Shown piece by piece: positions 21,749-32,982 of a stretch of 64,000 nt of DNA. The notes under the pieces are model-generated. The model had not been told where the DNA came from, did not search any database, and saw only the letters and a program-made list of their open reading frames with translations. The first letter of the stretch is position 1; every line of letters starts with the position of its first letter. The translations under genes were made by a program, and so were the position numbers. Source of the DNA: Cytospora piceicola (taxonomy: Eukaryota > Ascomycota > Sordariomycetes > Diaporthales > Cytosporaceae); contig JALQBC010000011.1 in the NCBI GenBank assembly GCA_023375675.1, positions 1 through 64,000 of the forward strand, written 5' to 3'.

Positions 21749-22699
21749 ATGCTTTTGGCTATGAAGTTCTGGGTGGCTTTGAATCTGGTTGTCGCCGTCG
21801 CAGCCTTGGAAACTCTGATTGCGTACAGAGTGGTTGGTCCGGTAAGCCAAATATTTCGTACTGGTTTTCAGTTCTCGTGAAAGGGGAGATTCATATGAAA
21901 AGATCGACCTTTGTGACAAAATGCTGCTGCGGTATGGAGGTGCTGCCAGCTCGGGGTGCCGAGTATTGTTGATGTGCATTGTTTAACTAACAACCGACAC
22001 CCGTCCCCTAGGACCTAGCCAAACTATACGAGGAAAGTGGAAATACAGTCATGATGGACCCAAGCTCCAGCTCCTCCGACCAGCTGGGGCCAGGCGTGTA
22101 CACAAGTCCTAAGGCGGGAGACTGGTACCCCACCCAGGGAAAATATGTATGCGCTCTCTACGCCGACACAACCCAATGGAATCTCGCCAATAAGGCTTGG
22201 GTGCCGGATAAGGTCACAGCGAGCTTTGACACCCCTTCAGGGGATGATCAAGGCTGTATCCCAGCATGGTGGATGGGGAAGGGTACGTGTCTTAAAACGA
22301 TGCTTCTGCATATTGCTGTCTCTTTGCCTGCCTCATGCTGACTTAACGTGTTTCGTAGCCCAGGAATTTGGCAGATCGAAGTTTCTGACCCAGATTGGCG
22401 GGGCGGGGTTTACTAAAGACAATACCATATTGTTCAGTCAGATTGATATGGGCGATAATAAGCCAAGGACGAAACTGCAGATGTTAATACCAAAAGCTCT
22501 GGTCGGTGGTGGAAATAAACTTGGAATTAGGACAGAGTGTGTCAGATTCGAGGCAAGCGCAGGTAATAATGGGGCAGATAGCTTTGCAAGGATTAATAAG
22601 GGTGAGATAGACTGGAGCAGCTGGTTGAATGTGAAAGGGACTGTACAGTCGACGGAGCCGGAGACGTTACCTAACAGCACTGAGACGGCTGTTTCATAG
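21749..22699 (+). CDS. Small secreted protein, possible ADP-ribosyltransferase-like fold
   Basis: Exons 21749-21841, 22012-22282 and 22359-22699 join across introns of 170 nt (GTAAGC...CCCTAG) and 76 nt (GTACGT...GCTGACTT...CGTAG), giving 234 residues. A second in-frame ATG at 21761 is an equally good start. The first 19-20 residues form a signal peptide (FWVALNLVVAVAALE). The mature part begins AYRVVGPDLAKLYEESGNTV and continues with LGPGVYTSPKAGDWYP and TKLQMLIPKALVGG. This order (Tyr-Arg near the start, then Gly-x-Tyr-x-Ser) recalls the Arg and Ser-Thr-Ser elements of the R-S-E class of ADP-ribosyltransferases. A matching catalytic Glu is not obvious. Related fungal proteins are uncharacterised as far as I know. 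Function is not established; a secreted effector is one possibility. Confidence applies to gene structure. Confidence 0.75.
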
Positions 22700-23133
22700 T
22701 CAAGGCACCCAAAACACTAAGAATATGACAAGGCCTCCTTGAATTCGACAATGCTTAGTAATATTTATAAATTTACCAAGGAATAAGAGATGATCTACAC
22801 TCGCAATAGATCAGTACCTGTTTTGTTATTGTCTGGGTAGGGTACCAAGGTACTACCGGGCCAAGGAATGCATCCTTCGGAGTTGCATGCTGCCTTCCGG
22901 TTGATGAGTCATCTCCCAGGGCCACGTTTGTATCAGTGCAGTGTGCTTACACCCCCTTTATTTAATATCCAGGCCACGTAGCCAAGAAACCTGAATTTAT
23001 CAAGATTTGCGTTGAACTCTTACGTACTGATTCATCGTGGCGAGCTTTTCAAACTTCCTTGCCATTTGAGAAAAGAAAAAAAAGACAACCCTCTGCCTGT
23101 AGACCTGAAATATTTAGGCACCGACCTCCCGAT
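22700..23133. other. Intergenic, 0.43 kb
   Basis: Promoter-length gap between two plus-strand genes. Nothing specific recognised. Confidence 0.5.
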
Positions 23134-23843
23134 ATGGATGAAGCACTCTGCTCCATTCTCACGGGGGAGAACGAATGGGTGTTTCACAGCGAAGGAAAAT
23201 CAATCAAGTTTAACAAGGATGGGACCGGCGAGGTGTGTACCGTCCTGTTTGCAGAATCTCTCACACCCCCACCCCCTATGCCCCCGATTTGCTATGGTTG
23301 CTGACGAGACGGAAGCTCTGGTGCTGTGAAGACGGCCATTTCTGGATTGCTATGGAGACTGAATGGAAGCGTCTCGAGATGTCTGAGCGCAGCGGGGACG
23401 AGACGGCAACCGAAAATGCCCATCCGAAGGGAGGCCCTCGGCTCTTAGGAAAGCTTGAACTGGCAGTAACCCTTATGAAGCGACTTCCGCAAAAGCTCGA
23501 CAAACAGCCTGGTGCAAGAGGTTATGTTCTCAACCAGCGTGGGCTCACAGACGATGCATTTCAACCAAAGAAATATACCATCACGATTGAGAGAGGCAAC
23601 TTCGTCGAGCCTTGTTACGTCGGAGCCTCGAGCTCGTTTAGTAGAAGGTACGCATTGCGACTTCTGTTTGACAAATCGCCGTACCCTCCACGTTCTGAGT
23701 GGAAGCGACCGGAAGGGGGCCCTAATTCGGGCCATTTCTGGGATATCAAGGAATTTGTCAGCCGAGAATCTCCGGACTTGAAGGAGGGAAGAGCTATGAA
23801 TGATGATGCTAGTGAAGGCTGGAAGTTTTGTCAAACAATGTAG
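23134..23843 (+). CDS. Conserved small fungal protein, function unknown
   Basis: Exons 23134-23232 and 23316-23843 are joined in phase 0 across an 83-nt intron (GTGTGT donor, GCTGACG branch, GGAAG acceptor), giving 208 residues. The start MDEALCSIL is the first ATG in frame. Recognisable conserved stretches are GENEWVFHSEGKSIKFNKDGTGE at the start, FWIAMETEWKRLE after the splice and, near the end, YTITIERGNFVEPCYV and YALRLLFDKSPYPPRSEWKR. I have a general recollection of this pattern in uncharacterised proteins of filamentous ascomycetes. There is no signal peptide or membrane span, and no catalytic motif I can name. Confidence 0.72.
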
Positions 23844-26023
23844 CCTTCCGATAATCTGGCTGGCTGTGAGGAATTACTTTATCGATTTCCTCATACAGAA
23901 CCAAATGGAGTCGAGCAAATTCAAGATTCCTGTTATCAGTAAGGTTATATCTCAGACAGCACGTAATATTAGCCAAGCGCCGTCGTCTTTCATCTTTGAA
24001 CTTACCACGGCCGTAGGCACTCACACATTGTGCGGCATGGCCTCTATCACAGAGAGAGTAAGGCCATTTATAAGCCTGCATATTCTTTGGCTAGTCTTCG
24101 TGATGGGCAGAAACTGAGCAGGCAATCAGATATCACTGTCTACCCCGAGACCGACGGCAACTCTCGGCCAGCCAGTAGTTTCTATCATCTGTGGTGTGAT
24201 CAACCGGTCCCCTCTGTGCATAGCATCCAATACCTGCAACATTTCGGCTACGCCGCAGTCCTTTGAGCTCACCCCTTGCGCTGCTCTGCATGGCAGCTTA
24301 TATTGCCGGCTCTCGAACTCATCAGTAGAGGGGCTTGGCTTAGGCGCCTGTCACCCGCGTTCGGCATCACGGATTTGCGACATAGGGTCAACATTTACTT
24401 TAGTCTGGTCTGGTTGTCAGTCAGATAACATGCCATCTATGTACCGAACTTCCAAACCACACTCGTAGTCAGGAGTGACGAACCTATTATATTGAAGCCA
24501 TTGATATAAATATTCCCAAATTGGAACATGGCAATCCTCTGGTCCTTCCATGTTTTCGACGTGATCAGGCTCACTCAGCCACAGGCCTTATACTTTTCAC
24601 ACCATCATAGCTCTGAACCTTCAAGTGGCGCTACTCTGTCACAGGTGTACCGGATCGTTGGCATCTAGACATCTGGATGGATCGCATCTAGCGGCAACTA
24701 TCTATTCTTTCATCGAGACCGACACTGATGTGATTGCATCAGCTAACGTTCCCCTTGAAGCCTAGCCTATCCTTGCGAGTGCATGAATCTTTGTAATTGA
24801 ATGACTCGGCATGAGGTACCCAGATAGTTCCATGTTTCTCGCCGACACACACATGGGCAAGCAAGACCAATGGACAACCAGTGAAATTGATAATATTTGT
24901 CTTCTCTCCTTTCCATATCATATTCCTTTTTTATAACATGAAGACAAAATTCCATGGGGTTTGTGGGTTTAAAATTATTGCCGCTTCATTTGTTGCGTTA
25001 GGCTTTACGAATGTTCCATTCTCTTTTCAACAACTGCAAGAATCAATGGGAAGTCTAGGGTAAGTCTGCTTACTAACATCCTGCAACTTACCCTAGACTT
25101 CGAGTCAAATTCGTGTTCCAGCTCGAAGACTGGCAAGGGGAGCCAGATGAGAATATCCACAATTACAAGAAAAAGTCGGCTTCAATCGAATTCAAGAACA
25201 TATGCTAGATTATGATTCCAAGGTCTTCTTATCACAATGGAAATCGTCAAGCAGAAATGGATCAAATGCTGAGTTGTCTGGGTTTGCCTCCTCAGTTGTG
25301 TTCCCTTTGGGCCCAGTTCTAAATTTGAGTTGAGCCACCCAGTCAATCGATCTCCACATAATGGCAGAAGAAGCACCACTTGAAACCGGTCTCGTGGAAC
25401 CAAATTGCTTCATATTCGAGGAACACAGTGAGCAAAACGGAAGGAATCAGGCTTGTCGGGGGAGGCTGTGATTATAAGTACATATGTATCTGACCCACCC
25501 GCTCCGGATATTCACCAGCACGGTGCTTCCATGCACGGGAGAAGTGAGAGCAACTAAAAGCACATCGAGTACACACATGCCTTCAAGGCCAAGATTGTTG
25601 ATATTAATTCTGGATCCAGTACCACACAATCAGCCCATCAATGATCGAGAAGGTTTCTCCTGTCGCCCATCATCCATCGTAACGCATCCCCTCCACCACT
25701 ACCTTTCACACGTTGTTAGCGACATGTCCATCGACCAAACAAAACTCCGTATACGCCTCGCAGCCCGCCAAACCAAACACGTAGACCCATCATATAAGCA
25801 GTGTCCATTTGTATCAAAGTAGTGACCGTGCTGTACCATACCAACCACCAAATCCATCAAGTCTGCTCACAGTTTTTGGAAGGAGAGCAAGAGGCCAAAC
25901 GACAAGAACTTGGCAATTCTACAACGAAAACACACAAACAGCAGAACCAGCACACGTCTATCCTGCCTTTTCTCATGATATTCCTCATTTGAGAGCATCC
26001 CAGGATGAAGCCCAACGAAGTCT
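23844..26023. other. Long intergenic region, 2.2 kb
   Basis: No supported gene. Short open frames only. Contains a small inverted-repeat remnant (listed separately) related to the MITE-like element at the start of the window. Confidence 0.5.
25051..25100. mobile_element. 50-bp foldback remnant sharing the MITE end sequence
   Basis: AAGTCTAGGGTAAGT (25051-25065) and ACTTACCCTAGACTT (25086-25100) are perfect reverse complements separated by 20 bp. The same 15-mer occurs at 96-110, at the left end of the element near the window start. The inner TAGGGTAAGT...ACTTACCCTA again carries outer TA. It looks like a deleted derivative that keeps little more than the two ends. Confidence 0.55.
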
Positions 26024-27383
26024 TCATCCAAACCTCGGTCCCCTCTGATCCTCGAAAGTCAGTCTCTTTCCAGAACTGCCCGAGCCGCCATTGTCCAGAC
26101 CTTGCTCGCGTATGGCCCTATCAGAAGCCTCGCGGGCAGTCGGCGGTTGCTGATGATTCCAGTGGTGTCGCGTGCCCTCGCCATGTTGTGTCTCGCGAAG
26201 CGAGCTTGTCTGACCTGGCTGGAACGCGCTGCCAGAGGCGGGTACGGGACCCGAGTTGGTCGTGTCGACGAACGTCTCCTCATCCGCCGTGCCAGAGCCG
26301 CTACCACTTGGCCCACCATCGGATGCCACTCCATCCATCATGCGTGCGTCCCGTCGCTCTGCTGCCGCTGCGGCGTCCTCGCGGTCCAGTCTTTGACGCC
26401 GCTGTGCCATGATGACGCCCTCGTTGAGCCCCGAGCTGTTCCTCTGCAGGCCGTCCATGCCGGGCAGCGGCCGTCGCACATAGATGGGTCCGGATATGGT
26501 GCTGTTGGCACCCTCGCCAAAGCCGACCAGACTCGCAGAGCCGTCATCACTCATGTTGTCCTCCTGCTCGAACTGGCCGACGCTGCGGCTCGTCATGTCC
26601 TCGTCGATATCCATGTCTGTGTGCTCGTTGTGTCCAGTGCCCACGTAGCCGCTAGCGGAGTCGACCTCAGTGTCACGCGCGAAGTTGGTGTCGGTGCTCA
26701 TCATGTCGATATCCTGCTCGTTGGGTAGATTATCAGTACAAAGCACTGCCAAGTATGACCGGCGCGGCCGAGCCCCATTGCATGTCTCAAGAATAGCTTA
26801 CACTCTCTGTTGCCGACGCCGTGCCGACGGTGGACATCTTGGTCACAGCAACGGGCTGGCCATTGGAGTCGAAGTATGCCGGAGCACCCTGGATCAGGGG
26901 CGCAACGGACTGGTGTGTATTTGGTGGAAAGCCGGCGGAGGTGGGAGTGGTCTGTGGGCTGTTATTGCCGTGGTAGGCGGAGCCAGCGTTGGGAGGGGAA
27001 CGCAGCTGGGAGACGTTGGAGAGGCCGGCGAGGCGAGAGATGCGGTCGGCTCGTTCGGCGTCGAGGCTGCCCTGGGAAGCATGCTGATGATGGCCGCGAT
27101 GGGCAGTGGTTGGGAGAGCGTGACCGCGGTGGCCGTCCTTGATGGCGGTAGTGGAGAGGGCGGAGAGGGAGGTGGTTGTCGAGGTAGGAGTGCCACTAGA
27201 GGAACAATGGTTGTTAGATGGGTTTGATAGATATGGAGGTGATGATAGATCGGTCTCTATCCACCATAGAGTGGTGAACAGAACAGGGGAATCTAGGTGC
27301 ACGACTTACGGGACCTCTGAGGGAGTATCCGGATTAGAGGGTGGCTGAGGCAGGTTGATGAGGGTGGGATGCGGTTGCGCCAT
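26024..27383 (-). CDS. Conserved Pezizomycotina protein, mostly disordered, function unknown
   Basis: Exons 27383-27310, 27195-26802 and 26713-26024 are joined across introns of 114 nt (GTAAGT...CTCTAG) and 88 nt (GTAAGC...GAGCAG), giving 385 residues. The first exon encodes MAQPHPTLINLPQPP. The middle has a Ser/Thr/His-rich region with a predicted helix (DAERADRISRLAGLSNVSQL). It continues with AYFDSNGQPVAVTKMSTVGTAS, a strongly acidic Asp/Glu/Met stretch, the conserved motif SLVGFGEGANSTISGPIY, and a basic-acidic coiled segment with a run of Ala. The SLVGFGEGA motif is the part I would expect to be most conserved. No enzymatic motif or membrane span is visible; a nuclear or regulatory role is only a guess from composition. 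Confidence 0.72.
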
Positions 27384-28099
27384 GTTGAGATGGCTGTTGA
27401 TGTCGGCGGGAGTGAAGCGAAGGGAGCTCGATACGGTCAACTGGTATGGGACGTTGAGAGTAGGCAAAGGCGATGATAACGGCGGGTTTACTAGATGCAG
27501 CGGAGCTATGTAGTGACGCGCGGTTGCAGATGTCGAACGAGAATCTGGCGATGGTTTTGGCTGGTGATATGATATAACCGTGTCGTATTGAATCGTGATG
27601 TATCGTGTCGTATCGTGTCGATTGTGAAAGGTGTGAAGTTTCAAAGGCGCCAGAGTAGATGGTACCAACGTCGAATGAAATTGGTCGAGTGGGTGTAGTG
27701 TAGTATCAAGGTCAGCTTACTTTGGTGTGTAGTGGGCAGGTGTATGCCCAGCCAGGTGTGTGCCTGAGAGTACGGATATGTACCTAAGTATGGAGTATGA
27801 TGTACCTAGGTAGATACCAATGAATGGGAGGGACAATCACTACCACACAAGGGAGAGTGTGTGTGGGGTCCTCCCCAGGCTGCATCATGCATATGACGTA
27901 ATATAACAAACCCTTGTCCATGGAGAGGCACTCGGACCAACGCGGGGTAAATAATTCCAGGGTCCAAAAAGGCGATTGATTCACTGCAGACTTTCATGTA
28001 ATTAAATAATACGGGGAAGTTCTGTCCTATCCTTGAGTTAATGTGTTATTCTTGAGACAAGATGATGCCCAGTGATTTATCTGCCGATAGTTCTCAGGC
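27384..28099. other. Intergenic, 0.7 kb
   Basis: 5' region of the minus-strand gene ending at 26024 and 3' flank of the Dabb gene. Contains near-repeats of TATCGTGTCG around 27600-27625. No gene seen. Confidence 0.5.
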
Positions 28100-28615
28100 T
28101 TAGAACACGCCAGGAGTAAAGTCGACGACCTGCACCTTGGAAACAACACCGGCGAGGCTCTTCACAAAGCTCAGATGAGCTGGATCCTCGTTCACATAAT
28201 ACTCTCGGTCCTGCTCATTCTCGAACTCGCTCACGAAGACATGCGTGATTCCATTCTAGACAGGATCCCAAATTTAGTTCAATGTGTCTATCTCCTCATG
28301 CTTCGGGAACTACTTTCTGGGGCTCTGCTCTGCTCACCTGTTGTCCCTCTGGGCTGTTGTCCTTTCCTCCTGTTCCCGTCTTGACATACGGTTTCTTTGA
28401 CTCAGGATGAATGCAGTTGTCCTTCAACGCCAGCATCCGATCGCATGCCTGGTAGTCTTTATTAGCATACATCCTGCTCTACTTTTCGTGTTCATCGGAA
28501 GAACAGGGTTCACTGGTCCTGAAATCCCTGCCAAGTGATGGGTACTCACGTCCTGGATCTCATCAGGCGGGATCAACGGCTTGAACGAGAACATGACAAC
28601 GTGAATGATCGCCAT
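28100..28615 (-). CDS. Stress-responsive A/B barrel (Dabb) domain protein
   Basis: Three exons, 28615-28550, 28448-28338 and 28255-28100, with introns of 101 nt (GTGAGT...ACCAG) and 82 nt (GTGAGC...TCTAG), all phase 0, give 110 residues. This is the usual length of a stand-alone dimeric ferredoxin-like Dabb protein. It begins MAIIHVVMFSFKP, the first beta strand typical of the family. It has a central helix (ACDRMLALKDNC), and the second half reads NGITHVFVSEFENEQDREYYVNEDPAH, matching the H-x-F-x-S-x-F...Y...P-x-H pattern of Dabb domains. The C-terminus is VVDFTPGVF. Probably cytosolic. The family includes stress-induced proteins of unknown activity and some polyketide cyclases. No biosynthetic cluster surrounds it, so a general role is more likely. 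Confidence 0.88.
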
Positions 28616-30075
28616 GTTACTAGTTTCGTAGACAGTAGTATCAAGGGAGCAGGGTTTGAGAACTGTGGTCTCTCGTTCTCGATAATTGGAAAGGGGAGAA
28701 ACATGGCGTCGTGCTCGGAAGCACCAGGGATCCAGTTAAAGGAGCTCAACAACCATATGTCAGCATCCCCGCTTCGCACAACCGAAACAACATCACACTC
28801 CTCACAAGTAGGCCTACGAAGTATTGCTAACTATTTACCTAGGGAAGAAATGATCTTCTATGTTCAACGATACACAACAGGCTGCCTACTCAAGTAGGCA
28901 GTCGTACGACTAAGCCCCTCTACTATCGGTACATAGTAAGATCCACATCTTGAATGCTTGCCCATTACATATGTACCTAAAGTCCTGCAAATTACCTACT
29001 GACTGGAGCCTACCTCAGTAATAGTATACTCACTGGTCCAAAGTCAAATAGAGTAAAATTACAAGCTTTGGTCATGGATGGAAATCATACTTGTTGCTGA
29101 TATTTACTTTGGATATATTGGGGGGCCCACTCTTGCACCCGACATGCCCACCCCCCCCGCAGGCATTTGATGCGCGTGTCACCATTAATTATTACAAAAC
29201 ACTAGGCTTCATGTATGACTAAGTTATTATCCGGCCGATGTCACTACGTAAAAGCTAAGAACAGTGCCAATGGGTAGATTTGTATAATGAAAACAGTAGA
29301 GATAACCTCGAAAACTTAGACTGACTGTTGAAGAAAGCTTGAGAGGGCCCCCAAGGGTTCTATACATGAATTTGTGCTATTGCCAGCTTAATTACTAGCT
29401 ACCGTCAAGCTGTCGAGGAACCGAGTCGTACTATTTGGTTCCATACTTTATGCCACTCTGCTTTCGAATAGGAGGCTGATGGAGCCGTTACAAGTCATCT
29501 ACGACGCACAGTTGTCAATGATTCTATGTACACTTACACGCGGTGAAAATGGCTTGTAGTTCCGGATACATCGTAATTGTCCCGTGTGAGAACTGTACTA
29601 GTGGCAGAGCTTGTTGTGACACATAGTAGTCATTGCCGCGGTTTGAGACGGTATTGGATATGTTGGAGTAATTAGGTCCTACCAGCTAATCAGACCTGTC
29701 AACCGGTTTGAGACAAAAGCAATAGACTGACACACCATTCCAAGTACAATCCAACCTCACCTGAACAAACAATGCTGTGTCTCTCGCTTACGCTATGGTA
29801 ATCCGGAGACCACATGCGTGTGTCTCATGCTCGCTGGCAGAAGGTGTCTGAGCTGAGGTCGGGGAATAATTGTGATGAAGGAAAGCGTACCCGTAGACGT
29901 GAGAGTGTACATACGTAGGCTATAAAGGGTTGGGATCTACTATAAATGTTGATCACTCTTGTATGGTACCGTATGGATTATGGCTCGCCCATACTCATCG
30001 AAAGGTATCTGAAAAACGCCAGACAGCACTTGTCGTCGGTTCTATTCTGGGACCAGAAAATACCCAACCACAAAG
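28616..30075. other. Long divergent intergenic region, 1.46 kb
   Basis: Promoter space between the Dabb gene and the GH45 gene, which read away from each other. Only short open frames. Contains a likely core promoter element for the GH45 gene, listed next. Confidence 0.5.
29921..29926 (+). promoter_or_regulatory. TATA box of the GH45 endoglucanase gene
   Basis: TATAAA within GGCTATAAAGGG, 150 bp before the ATG at 30076. The overlapping GGCTATAA also resembles the GGC(A/T)4 site reported for Xyr1/XlnR-type cellulase activators. The second reading is speculative. Confidence 0.5.
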
Positions 30076-31422
30076 ATGTTTTCTTACTTGTTGTTGGGAC
30101 TTACCGCTGCCTTGAGCCTTCCAGTCTCAACCATCGCGGCGTCCGGGTCCGGCACCACCTCCAGGTTCTGGGACTGCTGTAAGCCGTCCTGCGCCTGGCT
30201 AGACAAAGCCGGGGTCAACCAGCCCGTACGTGCATGTGACAAATTCAACATCGTCATTGACGACGAGACTATCGATAACGGATGCGATACGCGGAGCCCG
30301 GATGCAGCCTTCACCTGCACCGACAACGCCCCATGGAATGTCAATAGGGACCTGTCGTTTGGCTTTGCCGCTACGGCCATAGCTGGGGGCAACGAGTCGG
30401 ATTGGTGTTGTGCATGTTACCAGCAAGTCTCCCTCTTTATATCCCAGACAGGTCATGTTCTCGCACCTTCCCCTTCGAACCATTCCTCTAAAATTCCAAA
30501 CACCAGGCTCGTATTCACCTCTGGCGCGTTGGTAGGCAAGACGATGATCGTGCAATCCACCAACACGGGCGTGGACCAGGGCACGAACCAGTTCGATCTC
30601 CTCATCCCCGGAGGAGGCATCGGCGAGTTTCAAAACGGCTGCCTGAGACAGTTCGGGCAGGTTTTTCCCGGGGAGCCAGAAGGCGGAGTAGATGGTCGGC
30701 CGGAATGCGGCGTGTTGCCAACGCAGAGACTCCGGGACGGGTGTTACTGGCGGTTTGACTGGTTCAGCGGCGCAAACAACCCTCCTGTGAACTTTACTCA
30801 AGTCCAGTGCCCCAACGAACTTACTTCCAGGTCAGGGTGCAAACGCAGTGACGATTCTGAATACCCGCTCTATACGCTTACTCCCAGACCTACGACCACA
30901 AACACTATCACCAACATGGCCAAAACTACGAGTACCCAAATTACAAGTACCAAGACCACCAGTACCCGAACTACAAAGGCCACGAAAATCTCGACGGCCA
31001 CTACCAAGCACAAGACCACGACCGCATCTTCAGCCGCTGCTGCCACATTCTCGGCCCAAGCAAATGATAGTGTGATACTTGTCCCTATCTGGGGGAAATG
31101 TGGCGGCGATTTCGGGGATGGGTCAACAGTCTGCGACAAGGGAACAACATGCCAGGAGCAGAATCCATACTACTCACAATGCCGTCCAATAGGGGATTCC
31201 ACCCCATATGAAGCCTCGCCTACGACTTTGCAGCCGACTGTGGTTCCGTCTGTGTTGGCTCAGATGTACGATCGGTGCGGAGGACTGGGGTGGACTGGTC
31301 CTACGTCGTGCGCTCCTGGATCGACCTGCAAGGTCCAGGATGTTCACTACTCGTTGTGTCTTCCGCCTGATGATGATGATACTGCTTATGATGATAATGG
31401 TTATCAAAGAGGGAATCGTTAA
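30076..31422 (+). CDS. GH45 endo-beta-1,4-glucanase with two C-terminal CBM1 modules
   Basis: Secreted cellulase (EC 3.2.1.4) cutting internal bonds of cellulose. The signal peptide spans residues 1-20. The catalytic domain starts at [17 protein letters not shown]; Asp33 and Asp146 ([13 protein letters not shown]) match the two catalytic Asp of the GH45 family. The family text CCACY-x-L-x-FTSG is interrupted by 28 extra codons unless an 84-nt intron (30423-30506) with a GC donor (GCAAGT) and ACCAG acceptor is removed. Removal gives [17 protein letters not shown] and 420 residues. The intron is a multiple of three and lacks stops, so an unspliced mRNA would still be open (448 residues). After a Thr/Lys-rich linker come two carbohydrate-binding modules: [21 protein letters not shown] and [21 protein letters not shown]. 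The known family usually has one CBM1 or none. Confidence 0.94.
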   Translation: MFSYLLLGLTAALSLPVSTIAASGSGTTSRFWDCCKPSCAWLDKAGVNQPVRACDKFNIVIDDETIDNGCDTRSPDAAFTCTDNAPWNVNRDLSFGFAATAIAGGNESDWCCACYQQVSLFISQTGHVLAPSPSNHSSKIPNTRLVFTSGALVGKTMIVQSTNTGVDQGTNQFDLLIPGGGIGEFQNGCLRQFGQVFPGEPEGGVDGRPECGVLPTQRLRDGCYWRFDWFSGANNPPVNFTQVQCPNELTSRSGCKRSDDSEYPLYTLTPRPTTTNTITNMAKTTSTQITSTKTTSTRTTKATKISTATTKHKTTTASSAAAATFSAQANDSVILVPIWGKCGGDFGDGSTVCDKGTTCQEQNPYYSQCRPIGDSTPYEASPTTLQPTVVPSVLAQMYDRCGGLGWTGPTSCAPGSTCKVQDVHYSLCLPPDDDDTAYDDNGYQRGNR

Positions 31423-32286
31423 ACATATAATTAGGGGATCGATATTACTGTCTGCCTTGTTATTTCAGCCTTTCATCTATAGAAGTGGTCATTGACGACA
31501 GACCGGCGTGAGCCAGGAGTTGAGCGCAGATATCATGATGAAGATAACACGTGCTATCAACAGCAGTATCTTACGAGCAGCACCACATGCAAATTACCCA
31601 AACAGATCTCACACTGAAGGTCACGGCTATTGAAAGTCAAGAACGCATCTCGAGTCTGTGGACAACCCCTCCAGGATCACATCTACCCACACTCGTATCC
31701 TCCTTGGGATTGACTCCTCCTGATTTTTGAAAGCATATAGCAGAATTTCCTGAGTGTTTCCATTACTGGCATACATGCTTTGTTCCCGATGGAATAGCCG
31801 TATTCATATGCCCCGTTCTAGAGTATACCTCGAGCTGTGCTGGCGCCATCTTTATACGACGGGTGGCATTCCCGCTTAGCCTCCCAGACGTCCACTTGGG
31901 TCAATATCGAACACTACATGTTGAGAATAAGGAAAGCAGTGAGCGGCATAGAAGATGTGAGGAAATAGTGGTCATTGTACAGGACAGCCATTTATAATGG
32001 GGGTTAGGGTATTTTGCACGGACCACCGCAAGTTACCTATTCCGAGGCCGTTCTAGATAACAGCATGGGTCGATCGCAGATATAACCAAACACACTCCGA
32101 CCTTCTGGTCATGCCTGGACTCCAGACACCAGGTTGTTTCTGGTTGTTTTTGGAAGCCGGAACACAGTGACAAGATACCTGTCAAGCTTACACTCGACAT
32201 CTAAATCCACGGGTCCTGAATTCATAACTGCCAGGACAACCCACTGTAACGGAGCAGGAGGATAAACCAACTTCCAGCGGCAGAAA
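31423..32286. other. Intergenic, 0.86 kb
   Basis: Separates the GH45 gene from the DUF218 gene on the same strand. No gene or repeat recognised. Confidence 0.5.
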
Positions 32287-32982
32287 ATGGAGGGCAACCA
32301 AGAGGTGATCTCTCAAGACGCCGAGCGGGTCTACAACTACCATCGCATGCACATGCTCGTCCCGATCAAGGCAGACGCCATCTTCACCCTATGCAGCCTA
32401 GACGTCCGCGTTGCCCACCGCGCTGCACAGCTCTATCTTGACGGACACGGTAGATATCTCATCTTCTCAGGCGGCAGCGGTAAACTCACAGCGGACCGCT
32501 TTACCAAGCCTGAGGCAGAAGTCTTTGCCGATATCGCTAGGGCTAAAGGTGTCCCGGAGGAGGCTATTATCACCGAGCCGCAGTCGACGAACACTGGGGA
32601 GAATGTGCGCTTTACTTATAACATCATTAGGAGCCGGGGGCTGATTGGGGGCGAGAATGGCATTCGGACGTTCATATTGGTACAAAAGCCCTACATGGAG
32701 AGAAGGACCTACGCAACCTTCATGAAGCAGTGGCCTGGCATTGACACGACTGACGGGGAGAAGAAGGTCGAGTTTAGTGTTACGTCTCCACAGCTAGAGT
32801 GGTCACAATATCCGGATGAGGGCAATCCCCGAGATTTGGTTGTCAATATCATGGTTGGAGATCTTGTCAGAATTCGTGAGTATCCTGCCAAAGGATATCA
32901 AATATCTCAGAATATTCCCGCAGAAGTATGGGAAGCAGGGCAGAGACTGGTTGCTGCTGGCTTCGATGACCATCTGCCTTAA
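32287..32982 (+). CDS. DUF218 (YdcF/SanA-like) domain protein
   Basis: Single exon, 231 residues, ATG at 32287. The DUF218 pattern is clear: KADAIFTLCSLDVRVAHRAAQLYLDG, then LIFSGGSGKLTADRFTKPEAE, then VPEEAIITEPQSTNTGENVRFT and TFILVQKPYMERRTYATFM. The Thr-Asn-Thr-x-Glu-Asn segment and the basic QKPYMxRR motif are the most conserved in bacterial YdcF, which has been reported to bind S-adenosylmethionine. Membrane-anchored relatives act on envelope polymers. This copy lacks any signal or membrane span and so is predicted to be cytosolic. The absence of introns and the strong bacterial character make old horizontal transfer possible, but the family is found scattered in fungi. The activity is unknown. 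Confidence 0.85.
   Translation: MEGNQEVISQDAERVYNYHRMHMLVPIKADAIFTLCSLDVRVAHRAAQLYLDGHGRYLIFSGGSGKLTADRFTKPEAEVFADIARAKGVPEEAIITEPQSTNTGENVRFTYNIIRSRGLIGGENGIRTFILVQKPYMERRTYATFMKQWPGIDTTDGEKKVEFSVTSPQLEWSQYPDEGNPRDLVVNIMVGDLVRIREYPAKGYQISQNIPAEVWEAGQRLVAAGFDDHLP

Noticed and set aside
24900..25063. 60-codon frame with a hydrophobic start overlapping the foldback remnant
   Set aside because: Low-complexity AT-rich sequence ending inside the inverted repeat; no sign of conservation.
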